Shown: positions 1-8,123, numbered from the stretch's first letter. The stretch is 64,000 nucleotides of DNA from Microbacterium sp. RURRCA19A (GCF_900156455.1 NZ_FTNQ01000001.1:558001-622000), one strand, 5' to 3'. The notes: generated by a model not told the origin, from the letters alone. Numbers and translations are program-made.

Positions 1-2
1 GC

Positions 3-437
3 GGCCACGGCCGCATCGTGACGGTCACCAGCGTCGGGGGAGCGGTGGGCCAGCCCTTCGCCGACGCCTACTGCGGCGCGAAGTTCGCCGTCGAGGGCCT
101 GATGCAGTCGCTCGCGCCGGTCGTCGCGCCGTTCGGCATCGATGTCGCCATCGTCGAGCCCGCGGCCGTGGCGTCGTCGTTCACGGCATCCGTGGACCGT
201 TACGACGGCGGGCCGTACCAGGCGCAGCTCGACGCCTACATCCAGCGGACGACCGCGTCGTTCGCTCAGGCGCAGGCGGCCGAGGATGCCGCGAAGACCG
301 TCGTGGAGGCCGCGACCACCGAGACCCCGAAGTTCCGCTGGCAGACGTCGGAGGCCGCGGTCCGGTTCGCCGGCCTCTCGCTCGGCGACCTGGACGGGTC
401 GCGCGTGCTCGGTGTGACGTCCGAGTGGATCCGCTGA
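3..437 (+). CDS. SDR family oxidoreductase, C-terminal part (5' end outside window)
   Basis: The reading frame is open from the first bases and ends at a TGA at 435-437, so the gene begins upstream of the window. The visible 144 residues start with GRIVTVTSVGG, the SDR beta-strand carrying the catalytic Ser, followed by YCGAKFAVEG, the catalytic Tyr-x3-Lys pair. These are hallmarks of a classical NAD(P)-dependent short-chain dehydrogenase. The nucleotide-binding Rossmann half is missing because of the window edge. The C-terminal segment is relatively long after the active site, as in SDRs acting on larger substrates, but the substrate cannot be inferred. The stop overlaps the GTG start of the next gene by 13 bp, which suggests co-transcription. 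Confidence 0.85.
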   Translation, partial: GHGRIVTVTSVGGAVGQPFADAYCGAKFAVEGLMQSLAPVVAPFGIDVAIVEPAAVASSFTASVDRYDGGPYQAQLDAYIQRTTASFAQAQAAEDAAKTVVEAATTETPKFRWQTSEAAVRFAGLSLGDLDGSRVLGVTSEWIR

Positions 438-1006
438 CCGCCCGCTCGTCCGACGTCACCCGCGTCTGGCTCGAGACGTGGGAGTGGGAATGCTGCGGCG
501 AGCCGTTCGGGATCGGCGACGAGGTCGATCTGCTTCTCCTCACCCGCACACCGTCGGCCGCTTTCGTCGAGAGTGTGGGCCTCGAACTGGCGGCGACCGT
601 CGACGCGATCGAATCCCACCACCAGGAGACACCATCCACCCCGGAGGACCGTGTGCGAGGTCGGGTGCGCGGCATCCACGCGGTCGTTCAGGAACACCTC
701 GCAACGCGGCACCTCCGCCGACCGGGCTTCGGTGCGCCTCCGGATGCCGAGATGCCCGCGGAGGGGGAGGACTGGCCGTTCCAAGGGCGAGACCTCGGCA
801 ACGGCTTCATGATCGGTTCGCGCCCGACGAAGTGGATGATCGAGAGCGTGCCGGTTCCGGGCGCGGTCACTCTCGTCCCGCGGGATCGCGTTCCCTCGAG
901 GTCGTCGAACGCGAACGCTGCGTCCGTCGAGGAATCGGAACCTCCGCTCGAACGGCGCACGACCTCGGTGGTCGCGTGGGTGGTCGACGTCGCGTCGGAG
1001 CCGTGA
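425..1006 (+). CDS. DUF6578-like protein
   Basis: The 193-residue product opens with TRVWLETWEWECCGEPFGIGDEV-like sequence: a Trp-rich strand, a CCG motif and a GDEV turn. From memory this resembles DUF6578 proteins of Streptomyces and Microbacterium, whose function is not known. A second conserved block (ATVDAIESHHQE) follows near residue 60. The C-terminal 60 residues are less conserved-looking. There is no signal peptide or membrane segment. The GTG start at 425 lies inside the end of the SDR gene. Downstream in-frame starts are possible, but the CCG block begins close to this start. The family assignment is by eye and rests on the CCG region only. Confidence 0.6.
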   Translation: MDPLTARSSDVTRVWLETWEWECCGEPFGIGDEVDLLLLTRTPSAAFVESVGLELAATVDAIESHHQETPSTPEDRVRGRVRGIHAVVQEHLATRHLRRPGFGAPPDAEMPAEGEDWPFQGRDLGNGFMIGSRPTKWMIESVPVPGAVTLVPRDRVPSRSSNANAASVEESEPPLERRTTSVVAWVVDVASEP

Positions 1007-1079
1007 GAACAAGAAGACGACGAAGGGCGGAGACGCTGCGTGGCCACTGATGATCCGGGTCCCGGGATACCGTGAGCGC

Positions 1080-1265
1080 ATGAAGGACTACCGCGTTCAG
1101 TTCGCAAACTCATGGTCGGAGAAGAACGGGGACGAGGTGACGGACGAGACGATGTCGCTCGAGGAGGCACGGCGCTGGATCTCGAACCACCCTCAGACCG
1201 AGTACGTCATTCTTGAGCGCGAGTCCGACGCGCCGGGGTCCGTATGGTCACTCCTGGAGAGCTGA
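1080..1265 (+). CDS. Small hypothetical protein (61 aa)
   Basis: This short acidic soluble protein begins MKDYRVQFANSW and contains an SLEEARRWI helix and a WSLLES end. I do not recognise a family. The start is placed at the ATG at 1080 rather than an upstream in-frame ATG at 1050, because a TACCGT -10-like hexamer (1068-1073) ends exactly six bases before it. That spacing recurs before many genes here and implies a leaderless transcript. There is no Shine-Dalgarno sequence. The gene stands alone between the DUF6578 gene and the GAF-ANTAR pair. Codon choice is GC-rich in the wobble position like its neighbours, which supports real coding. Confidence 0.55.
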   Translation: MKDYRVQFANSWSEKNGDEVTDETMSLEEARRWISNHPQTEYVILERESDAPGSVWSLLES

Positions 1266-1338
1266 TCGTCCGTGGGGTCGATGTCGCGCGCCCGACGCGA
1301 GCTCCGTCCGTCAGGAGGGCCTTCGCCTCGTAACTGAC

Positions 1339-1459
1339 ATAATGTGCATTATCGGCTAACGAACCACCTGAGTCGCACCGTGATGAGCGCTGACGAGAAA
1401 GGGCTCTACAGTGGGAAGCGGCGTCCCCTAGACCTAGGCCGCTGACTTGTCCCTAGGTC
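1339..1459 (+). promoter_or_regulatory. Two inverted repeats upstream of the first GAF-ANTAR gene
   Basis: The 203-bp gap before the GAF-ANTAR gene holds a dyad ATAATG-TG-CATTAT at 1339-1352, unusually AT-rich for this genome, and a second dyad GACCTAGG (1431-1438) / CCTAGGTC (1452-1459) with a 13-nt loop. The right arm of the second dyad directly abuts the Shine-Dalgarno AGGAG before the ATG at 1469. As DNA either could be an operator. As RNA the second could form a hairpin beside the ribosome binding site. A TACAGT hexamer lies between the two (about 1408). The repeats are seen directly; the roles are inferred. Confidence 0.45.
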
Positions 1460-1468
1460 AGGAGCATC

Positions 1469-2104
1469 ATGTTGGAATTTCCCACTTTTCCGTCCCTGTG
1501 CGAATGGTTCGTGTCGAAGCTGCCGATACGCCACGCGGCAATTTCGACTCTGGGAGACCCGTTCGAGCTGGACATCGTGAGCGTGAGCGACGCGGTCGCC
1601 GCCGAGCTCGAGCAGACGCAGCTCGACTTCGGGGCGGGTCCCTGTTGGGAGGCCAAGGCGGCGGGGGCACCGGTCTTGGTGCATGACTTGCGGCAAGCGT
1701 CCCAGCTGTCCTGGCCGGCGCTGCTGACGGCGGCCGAGTCTCATGGGGTTCGTTCGACCTACGCGTTCCCGATGGCGGTGGGTGCGATCGATGTGGGGGT
1801 AGTGGACTTGTACGCGACGACGACACATGCTCTGGGTCCGCACGAGGTGCAGAATGCGTGGGCGATGGCCGATGTTGCCGCGGTCCGCGTAGTGGACCAC
1901 GTTCTCAGCGAGGTGGACTCGCCTGTGGCCGTACGCTCACCGAGGCGATTCCTCCATCAGGCGACGGGGATGGTGATGGCGCAGCTCGGGGTACCGTCCG
2001 ACGATGCGATGGTCGTGATCCGGGCTCACGCTTTCGCATCCGGTACGTCGATCCCCGATGTGGTGGAGGCCATCATCCGACGCGACATCGACTTTTCGGC
2101 ATAG
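1469..2104 (+). CDS. GAF-ANTAR sensor/RNA-binding regulator (first of tandem pair)
   Basis: The 211-residue product has an N-terminal GAF domain (about 15-145), including the recurrent QLDFGAGPCWEA segment of actinobacterial GAF-ANTAR proteins. A C-terminal three-helix ANTAR domain follows (about 155-208: RFLHQATGMVMAQLGV, then DAMVVIRAHAFASG and a last helix). ANTAR domains are known to bind paired RNA hairpins and act as antiterminators. The GAF domain would sense a small ligand or redox state. AGGAG lies 4 nt before the ATG. The gene is followed after 29 bp by a second GAF-ANTAR gene with its own leaderless promoter, so the two may respond to different signals. The RNA targets are not identifiable here. 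Confidence 0.85.
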   Translation: MLEFPTFPSLCEWFVSKLPIRHAAISTLGDPFELDIVSVSDAVAAELEQTQLDFGAGPCWEAKAAGAPVLVHDLRQASQLSWPALLTAAESHGVRSTYAFPMAVGAIDVGVVDLYATTTHALGPHEVQNAWAMADVAAVRVVDHVLSEVDSPVAVRSPRRFLHQATGMVMAQLGVPSDDAMVVIRAHAFASGTSIPDVVEAIIRRDIDFSA

Positions 2105-2133
2105 TCCGACGTGAATGAAAGTACATTGCCCCT

Positions 2134-2967
2134 ATGACGGATGTATCGCGAGAGAAAGAGCTGGTCGAGACGTTCGTCGAACTCGCTGACACGATGGTCA
2201 CCGGCTACGACATCGTGGACCTTCTTCACCGACTCGTGACCCGGTGCGCAGACACCCTCAATGTCGCTGACGTGGGCATCCTCATCCCGGATGCGGATGG
2301 GACGCTGGAGGTCGTCGCCTCCACCAGTGAGCGCAGCCAGCTGATCAGCCTCCTCCAGCTGAGTGAAGACCAGGGGCCCTGTCTCGACGCGTACCGCCTC
2401 GGCGAGCCCGTCACGGTCAGCGACATCGCCGGGATACGGGAACGGTGGCCGAGATTCGCGGGAGCTGCCGGGGAACTCGGCTACCGATGGATGCATGCCA
2501 TCCCCCTCCGTCTGCGCGAGGACGTCATCGGCTCCCTGAATCTCTTCGGTGATCAGCCGGACGCGTTGACTCCCGACGACGCGCTGGCCGCTCGCGGCCT
2601 AGCCGATATTGCGACAATCGGGATTCTGCATGAACGGGCGTTCCGAGAAGCGGATCTCGCCCGGCAACAGCTGCAGCATGCTCTCAACAGCCGCGTGGTC
2701 ATCGAACAAGCCAAGGGAATATTGTCCCACGTTCATAACATCGATATGGATGCGGCGTTCTCGCTGCTCCGCGAGCGCGCCCGCAGCAATCAGGAGAAGC
2801 TCTCCGATGTGGCGCGTCGCGTCGTCAACGATGCGACCGTAGGTCGCCCCACGGGACGGCAAGTGGGCGGCCAAGCCCGCCGTCTCATGGAACAACAGCA
2901 GGCATGGAATGATCAGGCGCTCTCCGAGCCGCCGAAGAATCGTCCGGACGACGCGACAGAGGGATGA
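2134..2967 (+). CDS. GAF-ANTAR sensor/RNA-binding regulator (second of tandem pair)
   Basis: The 277-residue product carries a GAF domain at about 10-170, with the DQGPCLDAYRLGEPV segment typical of this class and a PLRLREDVIGSLNLF core strand. An ANTAR domain follows at about 185-245, with the hallmark VIEQAKGILSHVHNIDMDAAFSLLR; the conserved AKG(I/M)L and AF.LLR residues are all present. The last 30 residues are a polar tail. The ATG follows TACATT (2122-2127) by exactly six bases and has no Shine-Dalgarno, so a leaderless mRNA is likely. It diverges from the upstream paralogue in both domains, so this is not a recent duplication. Confidence 0.88.
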   Translation: MTDVSREKELVETFVELADTMVTGYDIVDLLHRLVTRCADTLNVADVGILIPDADGTLEVVASTSERSQLISLLQLSEDQGPCLDAYRLGEPVTVSDIAGIRERWPRFAGAAGELGYRWMHAIPLRLREDVIGSLNLFGDQPDALTPDDALAARGLADIATIGILHERAFREADLARQQLQHALNSRVVIEQAKGILSHVHNIDMDAAFSLLRERARSNQEKLSDVARRVVNDATVGRPTGRQVGGQARRLMEQQQAWNDQALSEPPKNRPDDATEG

Positions 2968-3020
2968 CGGAGCGCCTCCCGCGTCGATCGGGACGGCACC
3001 CGCCCGCGTGATCGCCTACA

Positions 3021-3338
3021 TCAGACGGCGAACCGTTTCGGAGGCCCCTCGCTCGGGCGGTCGTGTTCTCCGGAGTGACCGATTCTTGCCACGCAAGGGA
3101 GAGAACCGTCGCCGTCATCGTTGCACCGCAACGAACCCACGTCTGCCTCGGCTCCTTGCCACTGGTCACGCAGATCGACGGCACGAGCGGCAGCGTTGCG
3201 CAGCTTCAACTCCGCCAGTTCTTGCTCAGCGAGCCGAGCTCGGTTGCGGGCGTCGACGTACAGCGCGAGAGCTTCGGCCGCGCGTTCGCAGGCCGCCTCG
3301 AATTGTTCAGCGGTGACGGTGGGGTACTCGGTTGTCAT
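3021..3338 (-). CDS. Small hypothetical protein with central coiled-coil region
   Basis: The 105-residue product has an Ala/Glu-rich N-terminal half (EQFEAACERAAEALALYVDA, then LAEQELAELKLRNAAA), predicted helical and possibly coiled coil, and a polar tail with two cysteines (SLRCNDDGDGSLPCVA). There is no signal peptide or membrane helix, and I do not recognise a family. The start is supported by GGAGG about 8 nt upstream of the ATG, and a TAAGGT -10-like element lies further upstream near 3449. The gene is convergent with the GAF-ANTAR gene. Assignment as a real gene rests on the ribosome binding site and codon bias. Confidence 0.5.
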   Translation of the reverse strand: MTTEYPTVTAEQFEAACERAAEALALYVDARNRARLAEQELAELKLRNAAARAVDLRDQWQGAEADVGSLRCNDDGDGSLPCVARIGHSGEHDRPSEGPPKRFAV

Positions 3339-3734
3339 CTTTCAACCTCCGGTCGCGGGCTCGGTCGCTCACGACGGTTGCGGAGCGGCATCGAGCTGAT
3401 TCCCCTTCAGCGGTCGCAGCATCTCCCCGCACTGGACGCCGACACCTTAGGGCGCCTAGCGAACCGCAAAAACGTGCCGAGCGAAAGTGGTACGGCCGAA
3501 TCATGCGTTTAGTGAACACCGAAGTCGCCCTCGCGGCGTGACGAGAGACCGTCACCTACCGGTGCAGCAGGCCCAACTCCGACGACCTGACACGGGTGGT
3601 TGCCCGTCGCTCAGGGGGGGTGAGAGCACCGACCTCCCCCACAGGACGAAGGTCCCGATCGCGCCGACGGCAGCGACGTACGTTCCACGTGAGGGTCATG
3701 CGACCGGATCCGCATCGCGTCGAGGAGGATCACC
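3339..3734. other. 396-bp intergenic region with no recognisable gene
   Basis: The region lies between two divergent genes. Its left part should hold the promoter of the minus-strand small gene. Its right end holds AGGAGG (3723-3728), the ribosome binding site of the universal stress protein gene. Short open frames on the plus strand lack the wobble GC bias of the neighbours and have no ribosome binding site. I see no RNA gene, repeat or clear operator. Confidence 0.5.
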
Positions 3735-4577
3735 GTGGAACACGTGCTGTTGGGTTTCGAAGGCAGCGAAGCGTCCATCGCAGCACTGGAGTGGGTCGCG
3801 GAACGCGCCCGGCACGTGCCGTCGCACGTGACGCTGACCACCGTCGCCGAGTACTTCGAGTCCGAACGCGAGCTGCAGCGCGTCGCGCAGCACGGCGCCG
3901 ACCTGCTCCGCCGCCGGGCGACGTCCGCGACCGTCGAGACACGGGTCCTCCGCGGATGGATGCCGGAGACCTTGCTCGACAGCGACCGCGTCGCCGATCT
4001 GGTGGTCATCGGGTCGCACCTGTACGCGCCGGTCCGCTCCATGCTCAAGGGCTGGGTTCCGCTCCGTGTGAGCGTCCGATCTGCGGTGCCGTCCTGCATC
4101 GTCCCGGCCGGGTGGCACGACCGCCCCGGACCGGTCGTCGTCGGGTACGACGGCGACGGCTCCGCGGACGCGGCGCTGCGCTTCGCGGCATCCGAGGCCG
4201 CGCGGACGAAGCGCACGCTGCTGATCGTCCACGCGTGGACGGTGGCCCCGCTCGGCCCGCGGAACGAAGCCGAGCACCGGGCGGTGGTGGACCGCGCGAT
4301 CCTCGCCGTCGCGCGCACGTATCCCGGGCTGCACGTCGAGCACGTCCTGATGGCCGACGACCCGGCCCTCGTCCTGGAATCGCTGGCGCGGGAGGCATCC
4401 CTCGTCGTCATCGGCAGCCATCACCACGGTGCCCTCGCGGGCGGTCTGCTCGGCACCGTCGCGTGGTACCTCGTCGGAGCCATGGCCGCTCCCCTGTGCG
4501 TCGTGCCGCCCGAGTCCCTCACTCCCCTGGACGCGCCCGCCCCTGCCGCACCGGCGGGCGTCACCGCCCCGGTATGA
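3735..4577 (+). CDS. Universal stress protein, two-domain
   Basis: The 280-residue product has two UspA domains in tandem (about 1-130 and 137-265). Each starts with a hydrophobic strand and ends with a nucleotide-loop-like stretch (VVIGSHLYAPVRSML; VVIGSHHHGALAGGLLG) and a CIVP/CVVP strand. Tandem USPs in actinobacteria are typically ATP-binding and induced under hypoxia or stasis. The GTG start at 3735 is fixed by AGGAGG 6 nt upstream. The stop codon overlaps the ATG of a P-type ATPase in an ATGA junction, so both are translated from one mRNA and probably serve one stress response. A short Ala/Pro-rich tail follows domain 2. Confidence 0.88.
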   Translation: MEHVLLGFEGSEASIAALEWVAERARHVPSHVTLTTVAEYFESERELQRVAQHGADLLRRRATSATVETRVLRGWMPETLLDSDRVADLVVIGSHLYAPVRSMLKGWVPLRVSVRSAVPSCIVPAGWHDRPGPVVVGYDGDGSADAALRFAASEAARTKRTLLIVHAWTVAPLGPRNEAEHRAVVDRAILAVARTYPGLHVEHVLMADDPALVLESLAREASLVVIGSHHHGALAGGLLGTVAWYLVGAMAAPLCVVPPESLTPLDAPAPAAPAGVTAPV

Positions 4578-6463
4578 CCCCATCGGCATACGTCCTCCCC
4601 CGTCCGCAGAGTTCCGTCGGCGGCACACCGCAGCGCGGCGTTCTTCCTCCGAAGCTCCTCCTCGCACTGTCGAGCGTCGTCCTGGTCGTCACGGCGTGGC
4701 TGTGCGGGCGGCCCGATGTCGCGCAGGCGTGCGCCGCGACGTACGCGGTGACTCTGGCCGCGCTGTCGGGCATCGAGTCGGTCCGGCGTCTGGCCCGGCG
4801 GCAGTTCGGGGTCGACATCCTCGCGACCGTCGCGATCGTGGCGGCGCTCCTGGCATCCGAGGTGTGGGCCGCGTTCATCGTCGGGCTCATGCTCGCGACG
4901 GGCGAAGGCCTGGAGAAGTACGCGAACTGGCGTGCCCGCAAAGACCTGCGGCACCTGCTCTCGACCGTTCCCACGCGGGCACTCGTCGTCGGCGCGGACG
5001 GTGCGCCCGAGGAGGTCCGCATCGCGTCGGTCCGCGTCGGCGACATCGTCCTGGTGCGTCAGGGCGAGGTCGTCCCGGTCGACGCCGTGCTCCTGGACGA
5101 AACGGCGACGCTCGACGAGTCCTCGCTGACGGGCGAGAGCCTCCCCGTCGAGGCGACACGCGATCAGACGATCGCCTCCGGGGCGGTGAACCTGTCCGGC
5201 CTCGCGCGGATGCGGGCTGTCCGCGTCGAAGCCGACAGCCAGTACCAGCGCATCGTCGAGCTCGTCGCCCACGCCGCGAATGCCAAAGCACCGACGGTGC
5301 GGCTGGCCGATCGCGTCGCCGGGCCGTTCACCCTCGCCGCGCTGGCCATCTCCGCGGCCGCCGGCGCGCTCAGCGGCGACTGGGCACGCGCCGTCGCCGT
5401 GCTGGTCGTCGCCACCCCCTGCCCGTTGATCATCGCGGCCCCGGTCGCGTTCGCCGGCGGGATCAGCCGCGCCGCGCGGGAGAGGATCATCGTCCGCAGC
5501 GGTGCGGCGCTGGAGATGCTGTCGCGCTCGCGCACCATCGCCTTCGACAAGACCGGAACCCTCACCTCCGGATCCGCGTCGGTCGTCGACGTGCGCTCCC
5601 GGTCCGCCGTGGCGCCGGAGCGGCTGCTGATGCTCGCGGCCGCGGCCGACAGCGTCTCCTCCCACGTCTACGCCGAGGCACTCCGGCGGGCGGCGTCGCA
5701 GCACCCCACCCCGAGCGCGGCGACGGAGACCCCCGGAGCCGGAGTGGATGCCATGGTCGAGGGGCATCACGTCGTCCTGGGCCGCGCACCCTTCGTGCGG
5801 CGCGGAGCGCCCACCGGCGCGGACGACAGCGCCCCCACGGAGGGACGGTCGGTCGTGTTCGTGCGGGTCGACGACGGCCCTGTCGACGAGATCGTCCTCG
5901 CGGATCCGCCGCGCCCGGGCGCACGCGACACCGTCCGCACGCTCCGGGAGGAGATGGGTCAGCGCGTGCTCATGCTCAGCGGGGACGATGCGGACACCGC
6001 CCGGCGCGTCGCGGACGAGATCGGCATCGCCCTGGTCCACGCACCCTGCACGCCCGAGGAGAAGGTCGCACTGGTTCGCGCTCAGACGGATCGCCCCGCG
6101 GTGATGGTGGGCGACGGGATCAACGACGCCCCCGTCCTCGCGAGCGCGGACGTCGGCATCGCGCTCGGCGGTCGTCGCGCGACGCTGGCCAGCGAGGCGG
6201 CCGACATCGTCCTCCTCCGCGACGACATCGCCGACGTCGTCCGCGCGCGCCGGTACGCCGTACGGACCGTCACGGTCGCCCGGCAGAGCATCGTGCTCGG
6301 CGTGGCGATGAGCGTCGTGCTGATGATGATCGCCGCGTTCGGCCTGCTCCCCGCCCTCGCCGGCGCCTGGCTGCAAGAGGTCGTGGATCTCTCGACCATC
6401 CTCTGGGCGCTCCGCACCGCGGTCCCCCCGGGCGGAGAGGGGCCGCGCGCCTCGCACGAGTAG
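4574..6463 (+). CDS. Heavy-metal-type P-type ATPase with TPC motif, no HMA domain
   Basis: The 629-residue product has the P1B layout: N-terminal membrane helices, actuator loop with TGES (186-189), a transmembrane TPCPL motif (281-285), phosphorylation site DKTGTLT (Asp325) and hinge GDGINDAP (513-520). The usual CPC metal-site motif is replaced by TPC, and no N-terminal cysteine-rich metal-binding domain is present. The HP dipeptide of the nucleotide domain is not clear; the equivalent region reads SSHVYAEAL. TPC-type pumps are common in actinobacteria, but their ion is not settled by sequence. The start overlaps the USP stop (ATGA). An earlier in-frame start exists but would run through the USP gene in another frame, so it is rejected. 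Confidence 0.9.
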   Translation: MTPSAYVLPRPQSSVGGTPQRGVLPPKLLLALSSVVLVVTAWLCGRPDVAQACAATYAVTLAALSGIESVRRLARRQFGVDILATVAIVAALLASEVWAAFIVGLMLATGEGLEKYANWRARKDLRHLLSTVPTRALVVGADGAPEEVRIASVRVGDIVLVRQGEVVPVDAVLLDETATLDESSLTGESLPVEATRDQTIASGAVNLSGLARMRAVRVEADSQYQRIVELVAHAANAKAPTVRLADRVAGPFTLAALAISAAAGALSGDWARAVAVLVVATPCPLIIAAPVAFAGGISRAARERIIVRSGAALEMLSRSRTIAFDKTGTLTSGSASVVDVRSRSAVAPERLLMLAAAADSVSSHVYAEALRRAASQHPTPSAATETPGAGVDAMVEGHHVVLGRAPFVRRGAPTGADDSAPTEGRSVVFVRVDDGPVDEIVLADPPRPGARDTVRTLREEMGQRVLMLSGDDADTARRVADEIGIALVHAPCTPEEKVALVRAQTDRPAVMVGDGINDAPVLASADVGIALGGRRATLASEAADIVLLRDDIADVVRARRYAVRTVTVARQSIVLGVAMSVVLMMIAAFGLLPALAGAWLQEVVDLSTILWALRTAVPPGGEGPRASHE

Positions 6464-6473
6464 GCTCGCCTCG

Positions 6474-6530
6474 ATGGAATCGCGACGTCGCCCCCGCGAC
6501 GCGCGGGCCTGCCCGGGAGTGCTCGCGTGA
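6474..6530 (+). CDS. Putative leaderless mini-ORF (18 aa) coupled to the AEC transporter
   Basis: An ATG at 6474 lies 7 bases after a TAGGCT -10-like hexamer (6461-6466), the leaderless arrangement seen before many genes here. The frame encodes 18 residues rich in Arg and Pro and ends in a TGA that overlaps the GTG start of the next gene (GTGA, 6527-6530). Translation of this ORF would deliver ribosomes to the transporter start, which has no good Shine-Dalgarno of its own. It could be a coupling leader rather than a functional peptide. It is too short to judge by coding statistics. Confidence 0.35.
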   Translation: MESRRRPRDARACPGVLA

Positions 6531-7444
6531 GCGGCATCCTCACAGGCTTCACCGTCATCGGACTCGCCGTGGTCGTCGGCTACGTCATCGCGCGCATCGA
6601 TCTGCTCGGGCCGCACGCCCGCCCGGTGCTCAGTCGCCTGACGTTCTTCGTGCTGTCGCCGTTCCTGCTGTTCGTCGTGCTGGCACGCGCCGACGTCACG
6701 ACGCTGTTCTCGGCGCTGCTGCCGGTGTCGATGATCACCGCGGCGGTCATCATCCTCGGCTACGCGCTGGTGTCCCGGTTCGTCCTCCGCCGCCGCACGG
6801 CCGAGACGGTCATCGGCTCGCTGTCGGCGGGCCAGGTGAACAGCAACAACATCGGCATCCCGATCTCGCTCTACATGCTGGGCGATGCGGCCTACTCGGC
6901 GCCCGTCATCCTGTTCCAGCTGCTGGTGCTCATGCCCATCGCCCTCGGCATCCTGGATGCCGCGACCTCCGGCTCGCGTTCCCCGCGACGCATCCTCACG
7001 CAGACGGCGAAGAACCCCATGCTCATCGGGTCGGCGCTCGGTGTGCTCGTGGCGGTGCTCGGCATCCATCTCCCGTCGATCGTGATGGACCCGCTCGCGT
7101 TCTTCGCCGCGGCGTGCGTGCCGATCCTGCTCATGTCGTACGGGATGTCGCTGTACGGGCAGCGTGTGCTGACCGAGCCGGGTCGCCGGGTCGACGTGGT
7201 CATCGCGTCGATCCTCAAGCTCGTCGTGATGCCGGCGGTCGCGTGGGTCGTGGCGCTGGCGTTCGCGTTGCCGGCGGATCAGGTCCTGATCGTCGTGACG
7301 CTGGCCGCGCTCCCGACGGCGCAGAACGTCTTCAACTTCGCGCAGCGCTACGGGGTCGGCGAGATCCTGGCCCGCGACGTCGTGTTCATCTCCACCCTCG
7401 GGTGTCTCCCTATGCTGTTCGGAGTCGCCCTGTTACTGGGCTGA
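6527..7444 (+). CDS. AEC family transporter (auxin efflux carrier type)
   Basis: The 305-residue membrane protein has about ten hydrophobic helices in two five-helix halves separated near residue 150. The first half contains SAGQVNSNNIGIPISLYMLG, matching the conserved NxxNxGxP region of AEC transporters. Bacterial members export or import small carboxylates such as malate or malonate; the substrate here is unknown. The start is GTG at 6527, overlapped by the stop of a leaderless 18-codon ORF. It stands 63 bp from the P-type ATPase and probably has its own promoter at 6461-6466. Confidence 0.87.
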   Translation: MSGILTGFTVIGLAVVVGYVIARIDLLGPHARPVLSRLTFFVLSPFLLFVVLARADVTTLFSALLPVSMITAAVIILGYALVSRFVLRRRTAETVIGSLSAGQVNSNNIGIPISLYMLGDAAYSAPVILFQLLVLMPIALGILDAATSGSRSPRRILTQTAKNPMLIGSALGVLVAVLGIHLPSIVMDPLAFFAAACVPILLMSYGMSLYGQRVLTEPGRRVDVVIASILKLVVMPAVAWVVALAFALPADQVLIVVTLAALPTAQNVFNFAQRYGVGEILARDVVFISTLGCLPMLFGVALLLG

Positions 7445-7523
7445 GACCGCTCCCCCACAACATTCACTCCAGGGTCTAGGGTGAGGCTTGAAGCTCTCAG
7501 CGTTCACACAGGAAAGGCTCGCC

Positions 7524-8075
7524 ATGTCCACCTCCACCTCGTCCGGCACTCCCGCACTGCGCGCCGTGCGCACGGCCCTGGCCGTCAGCGGTGCGATCTC
7601 GCTGATCGTGGGTCTGCTGATCCTGCTCTGGCCCGGGCGCACCGCCCAGGTCGCCGTCGCCATCATCGCCGTCTACGTCATCATCGCCGGTCTGATCAAC
7701 ATCGGGATCGGCATCTTCTTCCGCGCAGGCTGGGCCCGGATCGGCTACATCGTGCTCGGTCTGCTCTTCATCGTCGCGGGCATCTTCTCGTTCGCGAACC
7801 TCGCCGCCACCACCGTGTGGTTCGGCGTCTTCGTGGGCACCCTCGTCGGCATCCTGTGGATCATCGAGGGCGTCGTCTCGCTCACGACCCTCAGCCACGG
7901 CTCGGGACGCGGATGGACGATCTTCTTCGCGATCATCAGCATCCTCGCCGGCGTCGTGCTGCTGTTCTCGCCGCTGCTCGGTGCGGTCACGCTGTTCATC
8001 CTCATCGGCGCCTCGCTCATCGTCCTGGGCGTGTTCCAGATCGTCCGGGCGATCCAGTTCGGCAAGACCGCCTGA
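7524..8075 (+). CDS. HdeD/DUF308 family membrane protein
   Basis: The 183-residue protein has six hydrophobic helices arranged as three pairs, each with a glycine-rich turn (LLILLWPGRTAQVAV, LGLLFIVAGIFSFAN, ILAGVVLLFSPLLGAVT). This is the repeated WPG/FSP pattern of the DUF308 family, which includes the acid-resistance membrane protein HdeD. It is predicted to lie in the cytoplasmic membrane; the actinobacterial role is unknown. The ATG at 7524 is preferred over an in-frame start at 7488 because AGGAAAGG lies just upstream. A TAGGGT -10-like hexamer lies near 7477. It ends just before a perfect palindrome that serves as terminator. Confidence 0.85.
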   Translation: MSTSTSSGTPALRAVRTALAVSGAISLIVGLLILLWPGRTAQVAVAIIAVYVIIAGLINIGIGIFFRAGWARIGYIVLGLLFIVAGIFSFANLAATTVWFGVFVGTLVGILWIIEGVVSLTTLSHGSGRGWTIFFAIISILAGVVLLFSPLLGAVTLFILIGASLIVLGVFQIVRAIQFGKTA

Positions 8076-8089
8076 GACATCGAACGACG

Positions 8090-8123
8090 AAGGGGCCGGG
8101 ATGCCATGGCATCCCGGCCCCTT
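8090..8123. terminator. Perfect 34-bp palindrome, bidirectional terminator
   Basis: The arms AAGGGGCCGGGATGCC and its exact reverse complement meet with no unpaired base. The palindrome lies between the convergent HdeD-like gene (ends 8075) and S9 peptidase gene (ends 8134). It has no long T tract, as usual in high-GC actinobacteria. Confidence 0.8.

Noticed and set aside
3596-4573. 326-codon N-terminal extension of the P-type ATPase frame
   Set aside because: It overlaps the USP gene in another frame, reads as Arg-rich shadow sequence, and the ATG at 4574 forms a normal ATGA overlap with the USP stop.
4421-7069. Long minus-strand frame opposite the P-type ATPase and AEC genes
   Set aside because: His/Arg/Asp-rich product without any motif; wobble-position GC bias belongs to the plus-strand genes.
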